64,000 nt of DNA. It comes from Alphaproteobacteria bacterium. GTDB lineage: Bacteria; Pseudomonadota; Alphaproteobacteria; Rhodospirillales; Rhodospirillaceae. Positions within the stretch are counted from its first letter, which is position 1. Every line of letters starts with the position of its first letter. The stretch lies in assembly GCA_003246625.1 (NCBI GenBank), contig QJZR01000020.1, positions 57,173 through 121,172 of the forward strand. The letters run 5' to 3'. The notes below the pieces were generated by a model. The model was given only the letters and a program-made list of their open reading frames with translations. It was not told where the DNA came from and did not search any database. Positions 35,795-44,597 of this stretch are shown here, in pieces. Made by a program: the position numbers and the translations under genes.

Positions 35795-38700
35795 GTGGTT
35801 ATCGACGCATTTTCGGGTAGTCCGTATCTCGCTTGGATCGGTGCAGTCGCGTTCGTTTGCGGAGCCGCATCCGCCCTCCTCTCCACCAAGAACCTCCCCC
35901 GGCTGATCGCCGCCTCGACCCTGGCCGAGGCCGGGTACGTGCTGTTCGGCTTCGGCCTGGGCGGCGCGGGCGAAGCGGGCGCCATCCTCCACCTCGGCCT
36001 GCAGGCGGTGCTGCGCGGACTGGTCGCCGTTTCCGCCTGGTGGCTGATCCGCGCCACCGGCTCCGCCGACGGCGACGACCTGACCGGCAGCGGCCGCCGC
36101 CTGCCGGTGGCGGGCGGGCTGTTCGGCTTCGGCCTGTTCGCCGCCGCCGGGTATTCGCCGTTCGGCGGCACCCTGGGACGCAGCCTGGTGCTGACCGTCG
36201 CGGCGGAACGCGGCGAATGGCTGCTGGCCGCCCTGGCGGTGCTGGGGCTGCTGCTGTCCGCCGCCTATACCGTGATCGCCGTGCAACGCGTCTGCCTGGC
36301 CGCGCCGCGCCGCGACATCGCCGCCGCCCCGGCCCCCGCCCTGGCCGCGCCGCTGGCCGCCGCCCTGGCGGTGTTGGCGGTCGGCATCAGCCTGACCCCC
36401 GGCCTGGGCACCGCCGCCGCGTGGAACCCCCTGGTCCTGCTGCCCACCGCGGGCGGTTTCGCCCTGCTCGGCCTGGGCCGGATGTCGGCGCGAAGCCGCG
36501 ACGCCGCCGCCCTGCTGCTGGCGGCGGCGGTGCTGGGGATGACCTGGTTCGCGCCGGGGTTCGACCCCGCCTCGCGCCTGTTCGCCCTGCTGGCCGCGGC
36601 GCTGACCTTCGCCGTCACCCTCTATTCGGTGGGCTACACCGCCCGCGACGAACACGCCGGACGCTATTGGCTGTTCCTGTTCCTTACCGAGGCTTCGCTG
36701 CTCGGCCTCGCCACCGCGCACAGCCTCGACGATTTCCACCTGTTCTGGGAACTGATGACCTGGACCTCGTACCTGCTGGTGGTGCACGAGCGGACGGAAC
36801 GGGCGCTGAAGGCGGGCCTGCTCTATTTCCTGATGTGCGTGGCGGGCGCCCAGGTGATGCATTACGGCATCCTGCTGCTGCATGCCGAGGCGCATGCCTC
36901 CGGCTTCGCCGCCATCGCCGCGCACGCCGGGCTGATCGCCCCCGCCGCCGCGACCCTGATCCTCGCCTGCTTCCTCGCCGGGTTCGCGGTGAAGTCGGGC
37001 TTCGTGCCGGTGCACCAGTGGCTGCCCGGCGCCTATGCCGAGGCACCCTCGCCGGTTTCCGCGCTGATGTCCGCCGTGGTCACCAAGGCCGGACTGTTCG
37101 GCCTGCTGAAGATTTTCTATCTGGTCTTCGGCGCGGCGGCGGTGGCCCGGCTGGCCGCTTCCGGCGTCGACCTCGGCCTGGTCGTCACCGTCCTCGGCTG
37201 CGCCACCCTGCTGTTCGGCGAGGTGATGGCCTTCCGCGAGCCCGACGCGAAACGCATGCTGGCCTATTCCTCGCTGGCTCAGATCGGCGAAATCGGCGCG
37301 ATGCTGGGTCTCGGCACCTCGCTGGCCGCCACCGCCGGGCTGCTGCACGCCACCAACCACGCGGCGATGAAGGGCCTGTTGTTCCTGGCCGTCGGCGCCC
37401 TGATCCTGAAAAGCGGCAAGACCCGCATCGCCGACTTCGCCGGGCTGGGCCGGGCGATGCCGGTGACCGCCGGCTGCGCCGTCCTGGCGGTGCTGGCGCT
37501 GATGGGGCTGCCGCCGTTCTCCGGCTTCGTCAGCAAGTTCCTGATGGTCTACGCCGCCGCCCAGGCGGGACAGATGGCGGTGGCCACGGCGATCCTGGCG
37601 GGCGGTCTGATCGGCTGCTTCTATTACCTGCGCCTCGCCCGCCTGTTGTTCTTCCACCCCTACGAAGGCCCCGCCCTGACCGAGGCCCCCGCCTCGATGC
37701 TGGCGGCGATGCTGGCGCTGGCGGCGGCGATCGTCGCGGGCGGCGTCGCGCCGCAGTTCCAGTTGGACCTGATCGCCCCGGCGGTCGCGGAAATCGCCGC
37801 GCGCGGCGGCTTCGCCGTCACCGAAATCCCGCCCGTCGCGCTGAGCTGGACGCCCGAGGCGGCGCTGGCCACCCTGGGCGCCGTCGCGGTGTTCCTGGTC
37901 GGCCGTAAAAGCGACGTCTGGTCCGGCCGTCTGGCGGTCGGCGTGCTGCTGGCCACCGCCTGCGTCATCGTCCTGCACGCCGACGCCTACGACCGCCTGT
38001 CCTTCTGGTTCGCCCTGCTGGTCACGGTGGTGGGCGCGGGCAACATGGCCTATTCCACCGGCTATCTGGCCCACGGCCACGCCAAGCCCCGCTTCTATGC
38101 CTCGTTCGGCCTGATGGTCGCCGGTCTGGTCGGCCTGGCGAGCAGCGGCGACGCCTTCGGCTTCTTCGGTTTCTGGGAACTGATGAGCAGCTGGCCGCTC
38201 TATTTCGCGATCATCCACGAGGAAACCGACGACGCCCGGCGCGAGGGCTTCAAGTACTTCATCTTCAACACCGTCGGCGCCTCCCTGATCTTCCCCGCCC
38301 TGGCCATGCTGGGCGCGCGGGCGGGGAGCCTGGACCTGGCGGCGTTCGGCCGCGCCATCCTCGACGCGCCGACGATGGCGACCGCCCCCGCCCTGACCCT
38401 GATCCTGATCGGCCTGATCATGAAGGCGGCGCAGTTGCCGGTGCGCATCGACTATCAGATGCACCCGGCCACCGCCCCCACTCCGGTCAGCGGCTACATC
38501 TCGGCGGCGCTGTTGAAGGCGCCCCTGTTCGCCGTCCTCAAGCTCGGCGCGGCGTTGGGCGGCGCGGCCCTGTTCGCCCGCATGCCCGCGGTGGGCGGCA
38601 CGCCCTTGCCGATGTACGTCGCGGCGGTGATCGGCGGCGTCACCATCCTTTATTCCGGCGCCATGGCGGCGGTGCAAAGCGGTTTGAAGCGCCTGCTGAT

Positions 38701-39514
38701 CTACAGCACCGTGTCGCAGTTGGGCTACATCCTGCTGGGTCTTTCCCTCGGCACCGAGGTCGGCGTCGCGGGCGGCCTGATGCATCTGGCCAACCACATG
38801 ATGCTGAAGAACACCCTCTTCCTCGGCGCGGGCTGCATCCTGGCGCAGTTCCATGCCGCCAGCCTGGACAGCCTGGGCGGCCTGGGGCGGAAGATGCCGG
38901 TCACCTTCGGCCTGTTCCTGTTCGCCGGACTGTCCCTGGCCGGGCTGCCGCCGCTCAACGGCTTCTCCTCGAAGTGGCTGATCTTCCAGGCCTGCTTCGA
39001 CTCCGGCCACTACCTGCTCGGCATCTCGGCGATGATCGGCAGCCTGCTGACCCTGGCCGCCATCCTGAAGTTCGTGCACGCCGCCTTCCTCGGCACCACC
39101 TCGGCCGCCGCGCTGGAAGCGCACGAGGCGCCGCCGGTGATGCTGCTGCCGATGGCGGCGATGGTCGGCGCCTCGGTGATCGTCGGTCTCTTCCCCGGCC
39201 TGCTGCTGGTGCCGATCGCCGCGATCGAGGCGGAACTCGGCCTGGCGCCGGTGGCGGCCAGCCTGTTCGGCGGTCTGCCCGGCGCCGACGGCGGCTGGCA
39301 CCCGGGGGCGGTCACCCTGCTGTTCCTCGGCCTGGCCGGGGCGGTGGGGCTTTACCTGCGCCCGGGCAAGGACGGCGCCCGCGCCGTGGTCGCCACCCAT
39401 CTGCACGCCTGCGGCATCGCCGACCTGCCGGCGACGCAGGTCGGCGCCTCCAACCTGTTCGAAACCGCGGACCGGGCGATTCGCCTGACCCTGCAAGCCA
39501 AGCGCGGCAGCTGA
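35795..39514 (+). CDS. cooM: Energy-converting hydrogenase membrane subunit CooM (fused NuoL/MrpA-like antiporter units)
   Basis: 1239 residues, GTG start with GGGAGG at 8-nt spacing. It is a very long polytopic protein made of two complete proton-pumping antiporter-like units plus an N-terminal partial unit, as in R. rubrum CooM. In the first unit the TM5 Glu (FWELMTWTSYL, about residue 315), PVHQWLPGAYAEAP and HATNHAAMKGLLFL are visible. The second repeats FWELMSSWPLYF (about 793), PVRIDYQMHPATAPTPVSG and HLANHMMLKNTLFL. These carry the ionisable Glu, Lys and His of the proton path. It should couple electron transfer to proton translocation. First gene of the operon. Confidence 0.93.
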   Translation: MVIDAFSGSPYLAWIGAVAFVCGAASALLSTKNLPRLIAASTLAEAGYVLFGFGLGGAGEAGAILHLGLQAVLRGLVAVSAWWLIRATGSADGDDLTGSGRRLPVAGGLFGFGLFAAAGYSPFGGTLGRSLVLTVAAERGEWLLAALAVLGLLLSAAYTVIAVQRVCLAAPRRDIAAAPAPALAAPLAAALAVLAVGISLTPGLGTAAAWNPLVLLPTAGGFALLGLGRMSARSRDAAALLLAAAVLGMTWFAPGFDPASRLFALLAAALTFAVTLYSVGYTARDEHAGRYWLFLFLTEASLLGLATAHSLDDFHLFWELMTWTSYLLVVHERTERALKAGLLYFLMCVAGAQVMHYGILLLHAEAHASGFAAIAAHAGLIAPAAATLILACFLAGFAVKSGFVPVHQWLPGAYAEAPSPVSALMSAVVTKAGLFGLLKIFYLVFGAAAVARLAASGVDLGLVVTVLGCATLLFGEVMAFREPDAKRMLAYSSLAQIGEIGAMLGLGTSLAATAGLLHATNHAAMKGLLFLAVGALILKSGKTRIADFAGLGRAMPVTAGCAVLAVLALMGLPPFSGFVSKFLMVYAAAQAGQMAVATAILAGGLIGCFYYLRLARLLFFHPYEGPALTEAPASMLAAMLALAAAIVAGGVAPQFQLDLIAPAVAEIAARGGFAVTEIPPVALSWTPEAALATLGAVAVFLVGRKSDVWSGRLAVGVLLATACVIVLHADAYDRLSFWFALLVTVVGAGNMAYSTGYLAHGHAKPRFYASFGLMVAGLVGLASSGDAFGFFGFWELMSSWPLYFAIIHEETDDARREGFKYFIFNTVGASLIFPALAMLGARAGSLDLAAFGRAILDAPTMATAPALTLILIGLIMKAAQLPVRIDYQMHPATAPTPVSGYISAALLKAPLFAVLKLGAALGGAALFARMPAVGGTPLPMYVAAVIGGVTILYSGAMAAVQSGLKRLLIYSTVSQLGYILLGLSLGTEVGVAGGLMHLANHMMLKNTLFLGAGCILAQFHAASLDSLGGLGRKMPVTFGLFLFAGLSLAGLPPLNGFSSKWLIFQACFDSGHYLLGISAMIGSLLTLAAILKFVHAAFLGTTSAAALEAHEAPPVMLLPMAAMVGASVIVGLFPGLLLVPIAAIEAELGLAPVAASLFGGLPGADGGWHPGAVTLLFLGLAGAVGLYLRPGKDGARAVVATHLHACGIADLPATQVGASNLFETADRAIRLTLQAKRGS

Positions 39515-39526
39515 GGAGACCCCACG

Positions 39527-40477
39527 ATGCCCGAATCCCTCGCCCTGCTGCTCTCCGTCGCGATCTTCCCGGGTGGCGCCTTCGCCCTGGCCCTCGGCCT
39601 CGGCCTCAAGGGCATCGACCGCCGCGTCGCCGCCCGCCTGCAACGCCGGGTGGGGCCGCCCCTGCTGCAACCCTTCTTCGACCTGATCAAGCTGTCGCGC
39701 AAGAAGACCATGGTGCCCGACGCCGCCTGCCGTCCGCTGTTCCTGGCCCTGCCCGCGGTCGGCGCGGCGTCGATGCTGCTGGCCGCCGCCCTGGTGCCGA
39801 TCGCCAACGTCTATTTGCCGTCCCCGGCGCTCGGTAACATGCTGGTGCTGTTCTATCTGCTGGTGGTTCCCGGCATGGTCCTGATGCTGGCCGGTTCGGC
39901 CTCCGGCTCGCCGTTCGGCGCGATCGGCTTCTCGCGCGAGATGATGCTGATGCTGGCCTACGAATCGCCGATCGTCCTGGTCCTCGTCGCGGCGGGGCTG
40001 CGCGCGGGCGGCGGCGACGGCATCGTCCTGTCACTCTCCGACATCGCCGCCTATCAGCAGGCGCACGGCGCCTTCCTGCTGGACCCGGCGATGTGGCCGA
40101 CGTTGCTGGCCTTCGCCGCCTTCCTGCCCGCCAACCTGGGGACCGTGCCCTTCGACACCCCCGAGGCGGAAACCGAAGTGCTGGAAGGGCCGCTGCTGGA
40201 ATACTCGGGCGCGCCGCTCGGCCTGTTCAAGGTGATGTCGGCGCTGAAGGCGGTGGTGGTGCTGAACCTCGGCATCTGCCTGTTCTTCCCGGCGACGCCC
40301 GACGGCCTGCTGCCCGGGCTGGGCGCCCACCTTCTCAAGCTGTTGCCGATGGCGGCGGGGGTGACCCTGCTGCGCGTCTCGATGGGGCGGATGCGCGTCG
40401 ACCAGGCGTTCCGCTTTTTCTTCAAGTGGCCCCTGGCGCTGGCCGCCGCCGGCATCGCCGCCGTGGCCCTGTCGTAA
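39527..40477 (+). CDS. cooK: Hydrogenase membrane subunit CooK (NuoH-like)
   Basis: 316 residues with about eight membrane helices. It is homologous to NuoH and HyfC/EchB. The characteristic cytoplasmic segment RLQRRVGPPLLQPFFDLIKLSRKK and the loop FDTPEAETEVLEGPLLEYSGAPLGLFK (acidic residues facing the hydrophilic arm) are clear. It anchors the hydrogenase module to the membrane and links it to the pump subunit. It starts 12 bp after cooM with GAGGAG upstream. Confidence 0.93.
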   Translation: MPESLALLLSVAIFPGGAFALALGLGLKGIDRRVAARLQRRVGPPLLQPFFDLIKLSRKKTMVPDAACRPLFLALPAVGAASMLLAAALVPIANVYLPSPALGNMLVLFYLLVVPGMVLMLAGSASGSPFGAIGFSREMMLMLAYESPIVLVLVAAGLRAGGGDGIVLSLSDIAAYQQAHGAFLLDPAMWPTLLAFAAFLPANLGTVPFDTPEAETEVLEGPLLEYSGAPLGLFKVMSALKAVVVLNLGICLFFPATPDGLLPGLGAHLLKLLPMAAGVTLLRVSMGRMRVDQAFRFFFKWPLALAAAGIAAVALS

Positions 40478-40490
40478 CGAGGGAGGAACC

Positions 40491-40919
40491 GTGAGTCTGA
40501 TCCGTACCCTTTCCAGCCGCTCGCCCTGGCTCTATCGCATCAACGCGGGGTCCTGCAACGGCTGCGACGTGGAGCTGGCGACCACCGCCTGCATCCCCCG
40601 TTACGACGTGGAGCGTCTGGGCTGCCAGTACTGCGGCAGCCCCCGCCATGCCGACATCGTCCTGATCACCGGGCCGCTGACCGCCCGGGTGAAGGACAAG
40701 GTGCTGCGCCTGTTTTCGGAAATCCCCGACCCCAAGGTCACCGTCGCGGTCGGCATCTGCCCGATTTCCGGCGGCATCTTCCGCGACAGCTACGCGGTGT
40801 GCGGGCCGATCGACCAGTACCTGCCGGTGGACGTCAACGTGCCCGGCTGCCCGCCGCGGCCGCAGGCGATCCTGGAAGGGGTGGCCAAGGCGATCGAAAT
40901 CTGGAAATCGCGGCTGTGA
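40491..40919 (+). CDS. cooL: Hydrogenase small subunit CooL (NuoB-like)
   Basis: 142 residues, GTG start with GGGAGGAA upstream. The Cys ligands of the proximal [4Fe-4S] cluster are all present: NAGSCNGCDVELATT, GICPISGG and GCPPRPQAILEG. It passes electrons between the ferredoxin-like subunit and the NiFe site in CooH. The protein is short, as in group 4 hydrogenases, and has no Tat signal, which agrees with a cytoplasmic module. Confidence 0.95.
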   Translation: MSLIRTLSSRSPWLYRINAGSCNGCDVELATTACIPRYDVERLGCQYCGSPRHADIVLITGPLTARVKDKVLRLFSEIPDPKVTVAVGICPISGGIFRDSYAVCGPIDQYLPVDVNVPGCPPRPQAILEGVAKAIEIWKSRL

Positions 40920-40929
40920 GGAGCGTCAG

Positions 40930-41484
40930 ATGAGTTTTCTCAAGGTCCTGTTCCGCAACCTCATATCCGGTCCGTCCACCGATCCCTTCCCCTTCGGCGA
41001 GACCTTCACGCCGAAGGCGCTGCGCGGCCGCGTCGTCTACGACGCGTCGAAATGCACCTCGTGCCGCACCTGCGAGCAGGTCTGCATCGGCGGCGCCATC
41101 CGCTTCGACAACACCCCCGACGGGCGGCGCTTCCTGCTGTGGCACGACACCTGCACCTTCTGCGGCCTGTGCGTTTTCTATTGCCCGCAGGACGCGCTGG
41201 AGATGACCACCGACTGGCACCTCTCCCACACCCAGGACGAGAAGTTCAAGATGGTGGAACACGGGCTGATGCCGAAGGCCGCGTGCGCCGCCTGCGGCGC
41301 CGAGTACGTCGCCGTCGCCCCCACCGCCAAGGCCTTCGCGGGTTACGAACCGACCCCGGAGGAGGTGGAGGAACTGCGCCAGTACTGCCCGCGCTGCCGC
41401 CGCAAGGAAGCGGCCAAGATCGCCGCCGCGCACCCCCCGGCCATCGCCGCCGACCCCGACACCCCCGAGCAAGGACAGTCGTGA
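40930..41484 (+). CDS. cooX: Hydrogenase polyferredoxin subunit CooX (NuoI-like)
   Basis: 184 residues. Two [4Fe-4S] motifs are seen: CTSCRTCEQVCIGGAI and CTFCGLCVFYCPQDAL. The C-terminal part adds CAACGAEYV and YCPRCRRKEA, two CxxC pairs that could hold a zinc or an additional cluster. It should conduct electrons from a soluble donor to CooL. Its TGA overlaps the cooU ATG by one base. Confidence 0.93.
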   Translation: MSFLKVLFRNLISGPSTDPFPFGETFTPKALRGRVVYDASKCTSCRTCEQVCIGGAIRFDNTPDGRRFLLWHDTCTFCGLCVFYCPQDALEMTTDWHLSHTQDEKFKMVEHGLMPKAACAACGAEYVAVAPTAKAFAGYEPTPEEVEELRQYCPRCRRKEAAKIAAAHPPAIAADPDTPEQGQS

Positions 41485-42089
41485 TGAGCGCCCTTCCCGC
41501 CGATTTGGAACCCCGCCTGCGGACCGCCGCCCCCGGCGGCTGCGCCTTCAGCCAGACCACCAACGCCAGGGGCGTGACCGTCGCCTGGTGCGAACTGGCC
41601 GACAACGCCGACCTTTTTGCCGCCGCCACCCTGCTGAAGGAGATGGGCGCCCGCCTGTCGACGATCAGCGCGCTGCAACCGCGCCCGCCGGAAGACGACG
41701 ACGAGGACGACGACGACGCCAAGGCGAAGGACGCGCCGCCGCCGGTCGCCCTTTCCGGCCTGCCGATCGACGGCAAGACCTATCAGATCCTCTATCACTT
41801 CGATCTCGACGGCAGCACCCTGAGCCTTTCCGTCTTCCTGCCCGTCGACGCGGGCACGGTTCCCTCGCTCACGCCGCTTTTCCGCAACGCCGACTGGCCG
41901 GAACGGGAGCTGATGGAGATCTATAACCTGCGCATCGTGAACCACCCCGACCCGCGCCGCCTGTTCCTCGACGAATCCATCGAACCCGCGGTTCTGGAAC
42001 GCCTGATCCCCTTCTCGACCCTGGTCAACGCCGCCAGCACCAAGTCGCTGTGGGAAAAGATCATCGAACACAAGGAGGCCGAATCGTGA
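41484..42089 (+). CDS. cooU: Hydrogenase subunit CooU (NuoC-like)
   Basis: 201 residues. The NuoC/HycE-N-terminal signature is visible near the C terminus (PLFRNADWPERELMEIYNLRIVNHPDPRRLFLDESI). The middle carries a highly acidic insert (EDDDEDDDDAKAKD, about residues 70-83), not part of the NuoC fold and probably a surface loop. It supports docking of CooH to the membrane arm. Coupled to cooX by TGATG and to cooH by GTGA. Confidence 0.9.
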   Translation: MSALPADLEPRLRTAAPGGCAFSQTTNARGVTVAWCELADNADLFAAATLLKEMGARLSTISALQPRPPEDDDEDDDDAKAKDAPPPVALSGLPIDGKTYQILYHFDLDGSTLSLSVFLPVDAGTVPSLTPLFRNADWPERELMEIYNLRIVNHPDPRRLFLDESIEPAVLERLIPFSTLVNAASTKSLWEKIIEHKEAES

Positions 42090-43168
42090 GCACCTACACC
42101 ATCCCGGTCGGGCCGCTGCACGTCGCCCTCGAGGAACCGATGTACTTCAAGGTCGAGGTCGACGGCGAAACCGTCCGCTCCGTCGACATCACCGCCGGAC
42201 ACGCCCACCGCGGCGTCGAATACCTGACGACGAAACGGTCGATCTATCAGAACGTCACCCTGACCGAACGCATCTGCTCGCTCTGCTCCAACAGCCACCC
42301 GGAAGCCTATTGCATGGCGATCGAGACGATCGCCGGGATCGAGCTGCCGCAACGCGCCCAGTACCTGCGGGTCATCGCGGGCGAGATCAAGCGCATCGCC
42401 TCGCACCTGTTCAACGTCGCGATCCAGGCGCATCTGGTGGGCTTCGACTCCCTGTTCATGCATGTCATGGAAACCCGCGAGATCATGCAGGACGTCAAGG
42501 AGACCCTGTTCGGCAACCGCATGGAGATCGGCGCCAACACCATCGGCGGGGTGCGTTTCGACCTCGACGCCGACGGCCTGGCCTATCTCGACGCGCAGTT
42601 GGCGCGGTTGCAGCCGATTCTCGACGACATCATTACCCACTACCGCACCAACCGTTCGTTCATCGACCGCACCCGCGGCATCGGCGTGCTGACCCACGCC
42701 CAGGCGCTCGACTGCGGCGTGGTGGGACCGGTCGCCCGGGCCTCGGGCATCGCCTACGACGTGCGGGTCAAGGCGCCCTACAACGCCTACGACCGGCTGG
42801 ACGTGCCGGTGCAGACCGGCACCGACGGCGACGTCTGGTCCCGCGCCATCGTCCGCCTGTCCGAGGCGCGCGTCTCCATCGACATCCTGCGCCAGTGCGC
42901 GGCGGACCTGCCCGCGGGCGAGACCGGTCCCCGCGAACGCCAGATCATTCCCGCCGGGCAGACCGTCGCCAAGTGCGAGGCGCCGCGCGGCGAGCTGATC
43001 TATTACGTCAAGACCGACGGCTCGCCCAACCCGGAACGGGTGAAGTGGCGGGTGCCCAGCTTCATGAACTGGGGGGCCCTGACCCTGATGCTGGCGGAAG
43101 CCAAGGTCGCCGACATCGCGCTGATCGTGAACAGCGTCGATCCCTGCATCTCCTGCACCGAGCGGTAG
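42086..43168 (+). CDS. cooH: [NiFe] hydrogenase large subunit CooH (NuoD-like, group 4)
   Basis: 360 residues, GTG start overlapping the cooU stop, AAGGAGG upstream. The four NiFe ligands are present: RICSLCSNSHP near residue 65 and DPCISCTER at the C terminus. The protein stops three residues after the last Cys (TER), so there is no C-terminal peptide for a maturation protease to remove, in line with the absence of an endopeptidase gene here. It reduces protons to H2 or runs in reverse, in the cytoplasm. The nickel and Fe(CN)2CO groups would be installed by the Hyp proteins encoded immediately downstream. Confidence 0.95.
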   Translation: MSTYTIPVGPLHVALEEPMYFKVEVDGETVRSVDITAGHAHRGVEYLTTKRSIYQNVTLTERICSLCSNSHPEAYCMAIETIAGIELPQRAQYLRVIAGEIKRIASHLFNVAIQAHLVGFDSLFMHVMETREIMQDVKETLFGNRMEIGANTIGGVRFDLDADGLAYLDAQLARLQPILDDIITHYRTNRSFIDRTRGIGVLTHAQALDCGVVGPVARASGIAYDVRVKAPYNAYDRLDVPVQTGTDGDVWSRAIVRLSEARVSIDILRQCAADLPAGETGPRERQIIPAGQTVAKCEAPRGELIYYVKTDGSPNPERVKWRVPSFMNWGALTLMLAEAKVADIALIVNSVDPCISCTER

Positions 43169-43176
43169 GGAGGGAC

Positions 43177-43554
43177 ATGCACGAGGCGTCGATCGTCTTC
43201 GGCCTGATGCGGATTCTGGAAAGCCAGGCGGCGGCGCACGGCGTCGCCCGCATCCGCCGGGTGAACCTGAAGGTCGGCAAGCTGCGGGCGGTGGAACCGC
43301 AGGCCCTGGCCGCCTGTTTCGAGGCCTTCGCCGAGGGCACCGCCGCCGAGGGCGCCGAACTCCACGTCGAGCACGTCCCGGCGCGCGGCGATTGCGAGGA
43401 TTGCGGCGCGGGCTTCGAGGTGCGAGGATTCCGCCTGATCTGCCCGTCGTGCGGCGGGCGGCGCGTTACCCTGACCGGCGGACAGGAGCTGTCGATCGAA
43501 AGCTTCGAGGCCGATACCGGCACGGAAGAAGAGGACGACCCCCCATGTGCATGA
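43177..43554 (+). CDS. hypA: Hydrogenase nickel-insertion protein HypA
   Basis: 125 residues, slightly longer than the usual ~115 because of an acidic tail (ADTGTEEEDDPPCA). The N-terminal MHEASIVFGLM provides the Ni-binding Met-His, and the zinc site is formed by CEDCGAGF and CPSCGGRR. It inserts nickel with HypB. ATG follows AGGGAGGG. Its 3' end overlaps hypB by 10 bp. Confidence 0.93.
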   Translation: MHEASIVFGLMRILESQAAAHGVARIRRVNLKVGKLRAVEPQALAACFEAFAEGTAAEGAELHVEHVPARGDCEDCGAGFEVRGFRLICPSCGGRRVTLTGGQELSIESFEADTGTEEEDDPPCA

Positions 43555-44360
43555 CCTGCGGCTGCGGCGAAACCGGGCACGACGACCGCGTCACCATCGC
43601 GGTACGGCAGAACCTGCTGGAGGAAAACGACCGCGTCGCCGCCCACAACCGGCAGCATTTCGACGAAAACCGCGTTCTCGTCCTCAACCTGATGTCGTCG
43701 CCGGGCAGCGGCAAGACCAGCCTGCTGGAAGCGACGATCCGCGAGTTGACGGCGCGCGGCCTGGCTGTCGCGGTGATCGAAGGCGACCTGGAAACCGAAA
43801 ACGACGCGGAGCGCATCCGCCGCCAGGGAGTGCCCGCAGTGCAGATCACCACCGGCAGCGCCTGCCACCTGGATGCGCGCATGGTGCACCATGCCCTCGA
43901 CGCCCTGGCGCTCGCCGACCTCGACGTCCTGTTCATCGAGAACGTCGGCAACCTGGTCTGCCCGGCGGAATTCGCCCTCGGCCAGCATGCCGACGTGGTG
44001 CTGCTGTCGGTCACCGAAGGCGACGACAAGCCGGAAAAATACCCGGTGATGTTCCGCATCGCCGACCACGTACTGCTGACCAAGGCCGACCTGCTGCCGG
44101 TTCTCGGCGACTTCGACCCGGACCGCGCCCGCCGCGCCGTGGCCGACCTCTCCCCCGGCACGCCGGTCAGCGTGCTTTCCGCCAAGACCGGCGAGGGGAT
44201 GGACGCCTGGCTGGCCTGGATCGACGGCCGCCGCGCCGCACTGCCCGACGCGCCGCCAAACGCCGCGCGTCACCACCACCATCACGGCCAGCCGCACGAT
44301 CACGACCACGACCACGATCATGACCATGATCACGCCCACGGCCATCACCACCACCGCTGA
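43545..44360 (+). CDS. hypB: Hydrogenase nickel-incorporation GTPase HypB with C-terminal His-rich tail
   Basis: 271 residues. It opens with the high-affinity Ni motif CMTCGCGE, followed directly by the GTPase core: P-loop SSPGSGKTSLLEA, EGDLETENDAERIR, FIENVGNLVCP and TKADLLP. The last ~30 residues are a His/Asp tract (HHHHHGQPHDHDHDHDHD..., ending HHHHR) that could store nickel. In most HypB proteins such a tract sits near the N terminus, between the CxxCGC motif and the P-loop, so its placement here is unusual. Start 43545 or the ATG 6 bp later. Confidence 0.93.
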   Translation: MCMTCGCGETGHDDRVTIAVRQNLLEENDRVAAHNRQHFDENRVLVLNLMSSPGSGKTSLLEATIRELTARGLAVAVIEGDLETENDAERIRRQGVPAVQITTGSACHLDARMVHHALDALALADLDVLFIENVGNLVCPAEFALGQHADVVLLSVTEGDDKPEKYPVMFRIADHVLLTKADLLPVLGDFDPDRARRAVADLSPGTPVSVLSAKTGEGMDAWLAWIDGRRAALPDAPPNAARHHHHHGQPHDHDHDHDHDHDHAHGHHHHR

Positions 44361-44372
44361 GGAGACCGCCCC

Positions 44373-44597
44373 GTGTGCCTTGCCGTTCCCATGCGCATCG
44401 CCGAACTGCTTCCCGCAGGCATGGCCCTGGCCGAGCACGACGGCGTGCGCAAGGAGGTCTCGGTGGCGCTGATCAAGGACCCGGCGGTGGACGACTACGT
44501 CATCGTTCACGTCGGCTTCGCCCTGTCGAAGGTCGACCCAAAGGAAGCCCGCGCCACCCTGGACCTGCTGGCGGAACTCGCCGCGCCGGGGGAATGA
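44373..44597 (+). CDS. hypC: Hydrogenase maturation chaperone HypC
   Basis: 74 residues, GTG start with GAGGAG upstream. The conserved N-terminal CLAVPMRI contains the essential Cys2 that carries the Fe(CN)2CO group with HypD, and DYVIVHVGFALSKVD is the family core. It hands the iron centre to CooH. ATGA overlap with hypD. Confidence 0.95.
   Translation: MCLAVPMRIAELLPAGMALAEHDGVRKEVSVALIKDPAVDDYVIVHVGFALSKVDPKEARATLDLLAELAAPGE

Noticed and set aside
35717..35795. TTG start of cooM at 35717
   Set aside because: The TTG lies inside the predicted sigma-54 promoter, has no ribosome site, and adds 26 residues unlike the family; GTG at 35795 has GGGAGG.
35528..39670. Very long open frame (over 1300 codons) antisense to cooM
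   Set aside because: It translates to Gln/Arg/Gly/His-rich low-complexity sequence, the normal shadow of a GC-rich Leu/Ala-rich membrane gene. The plus strand encodes a clear family member.
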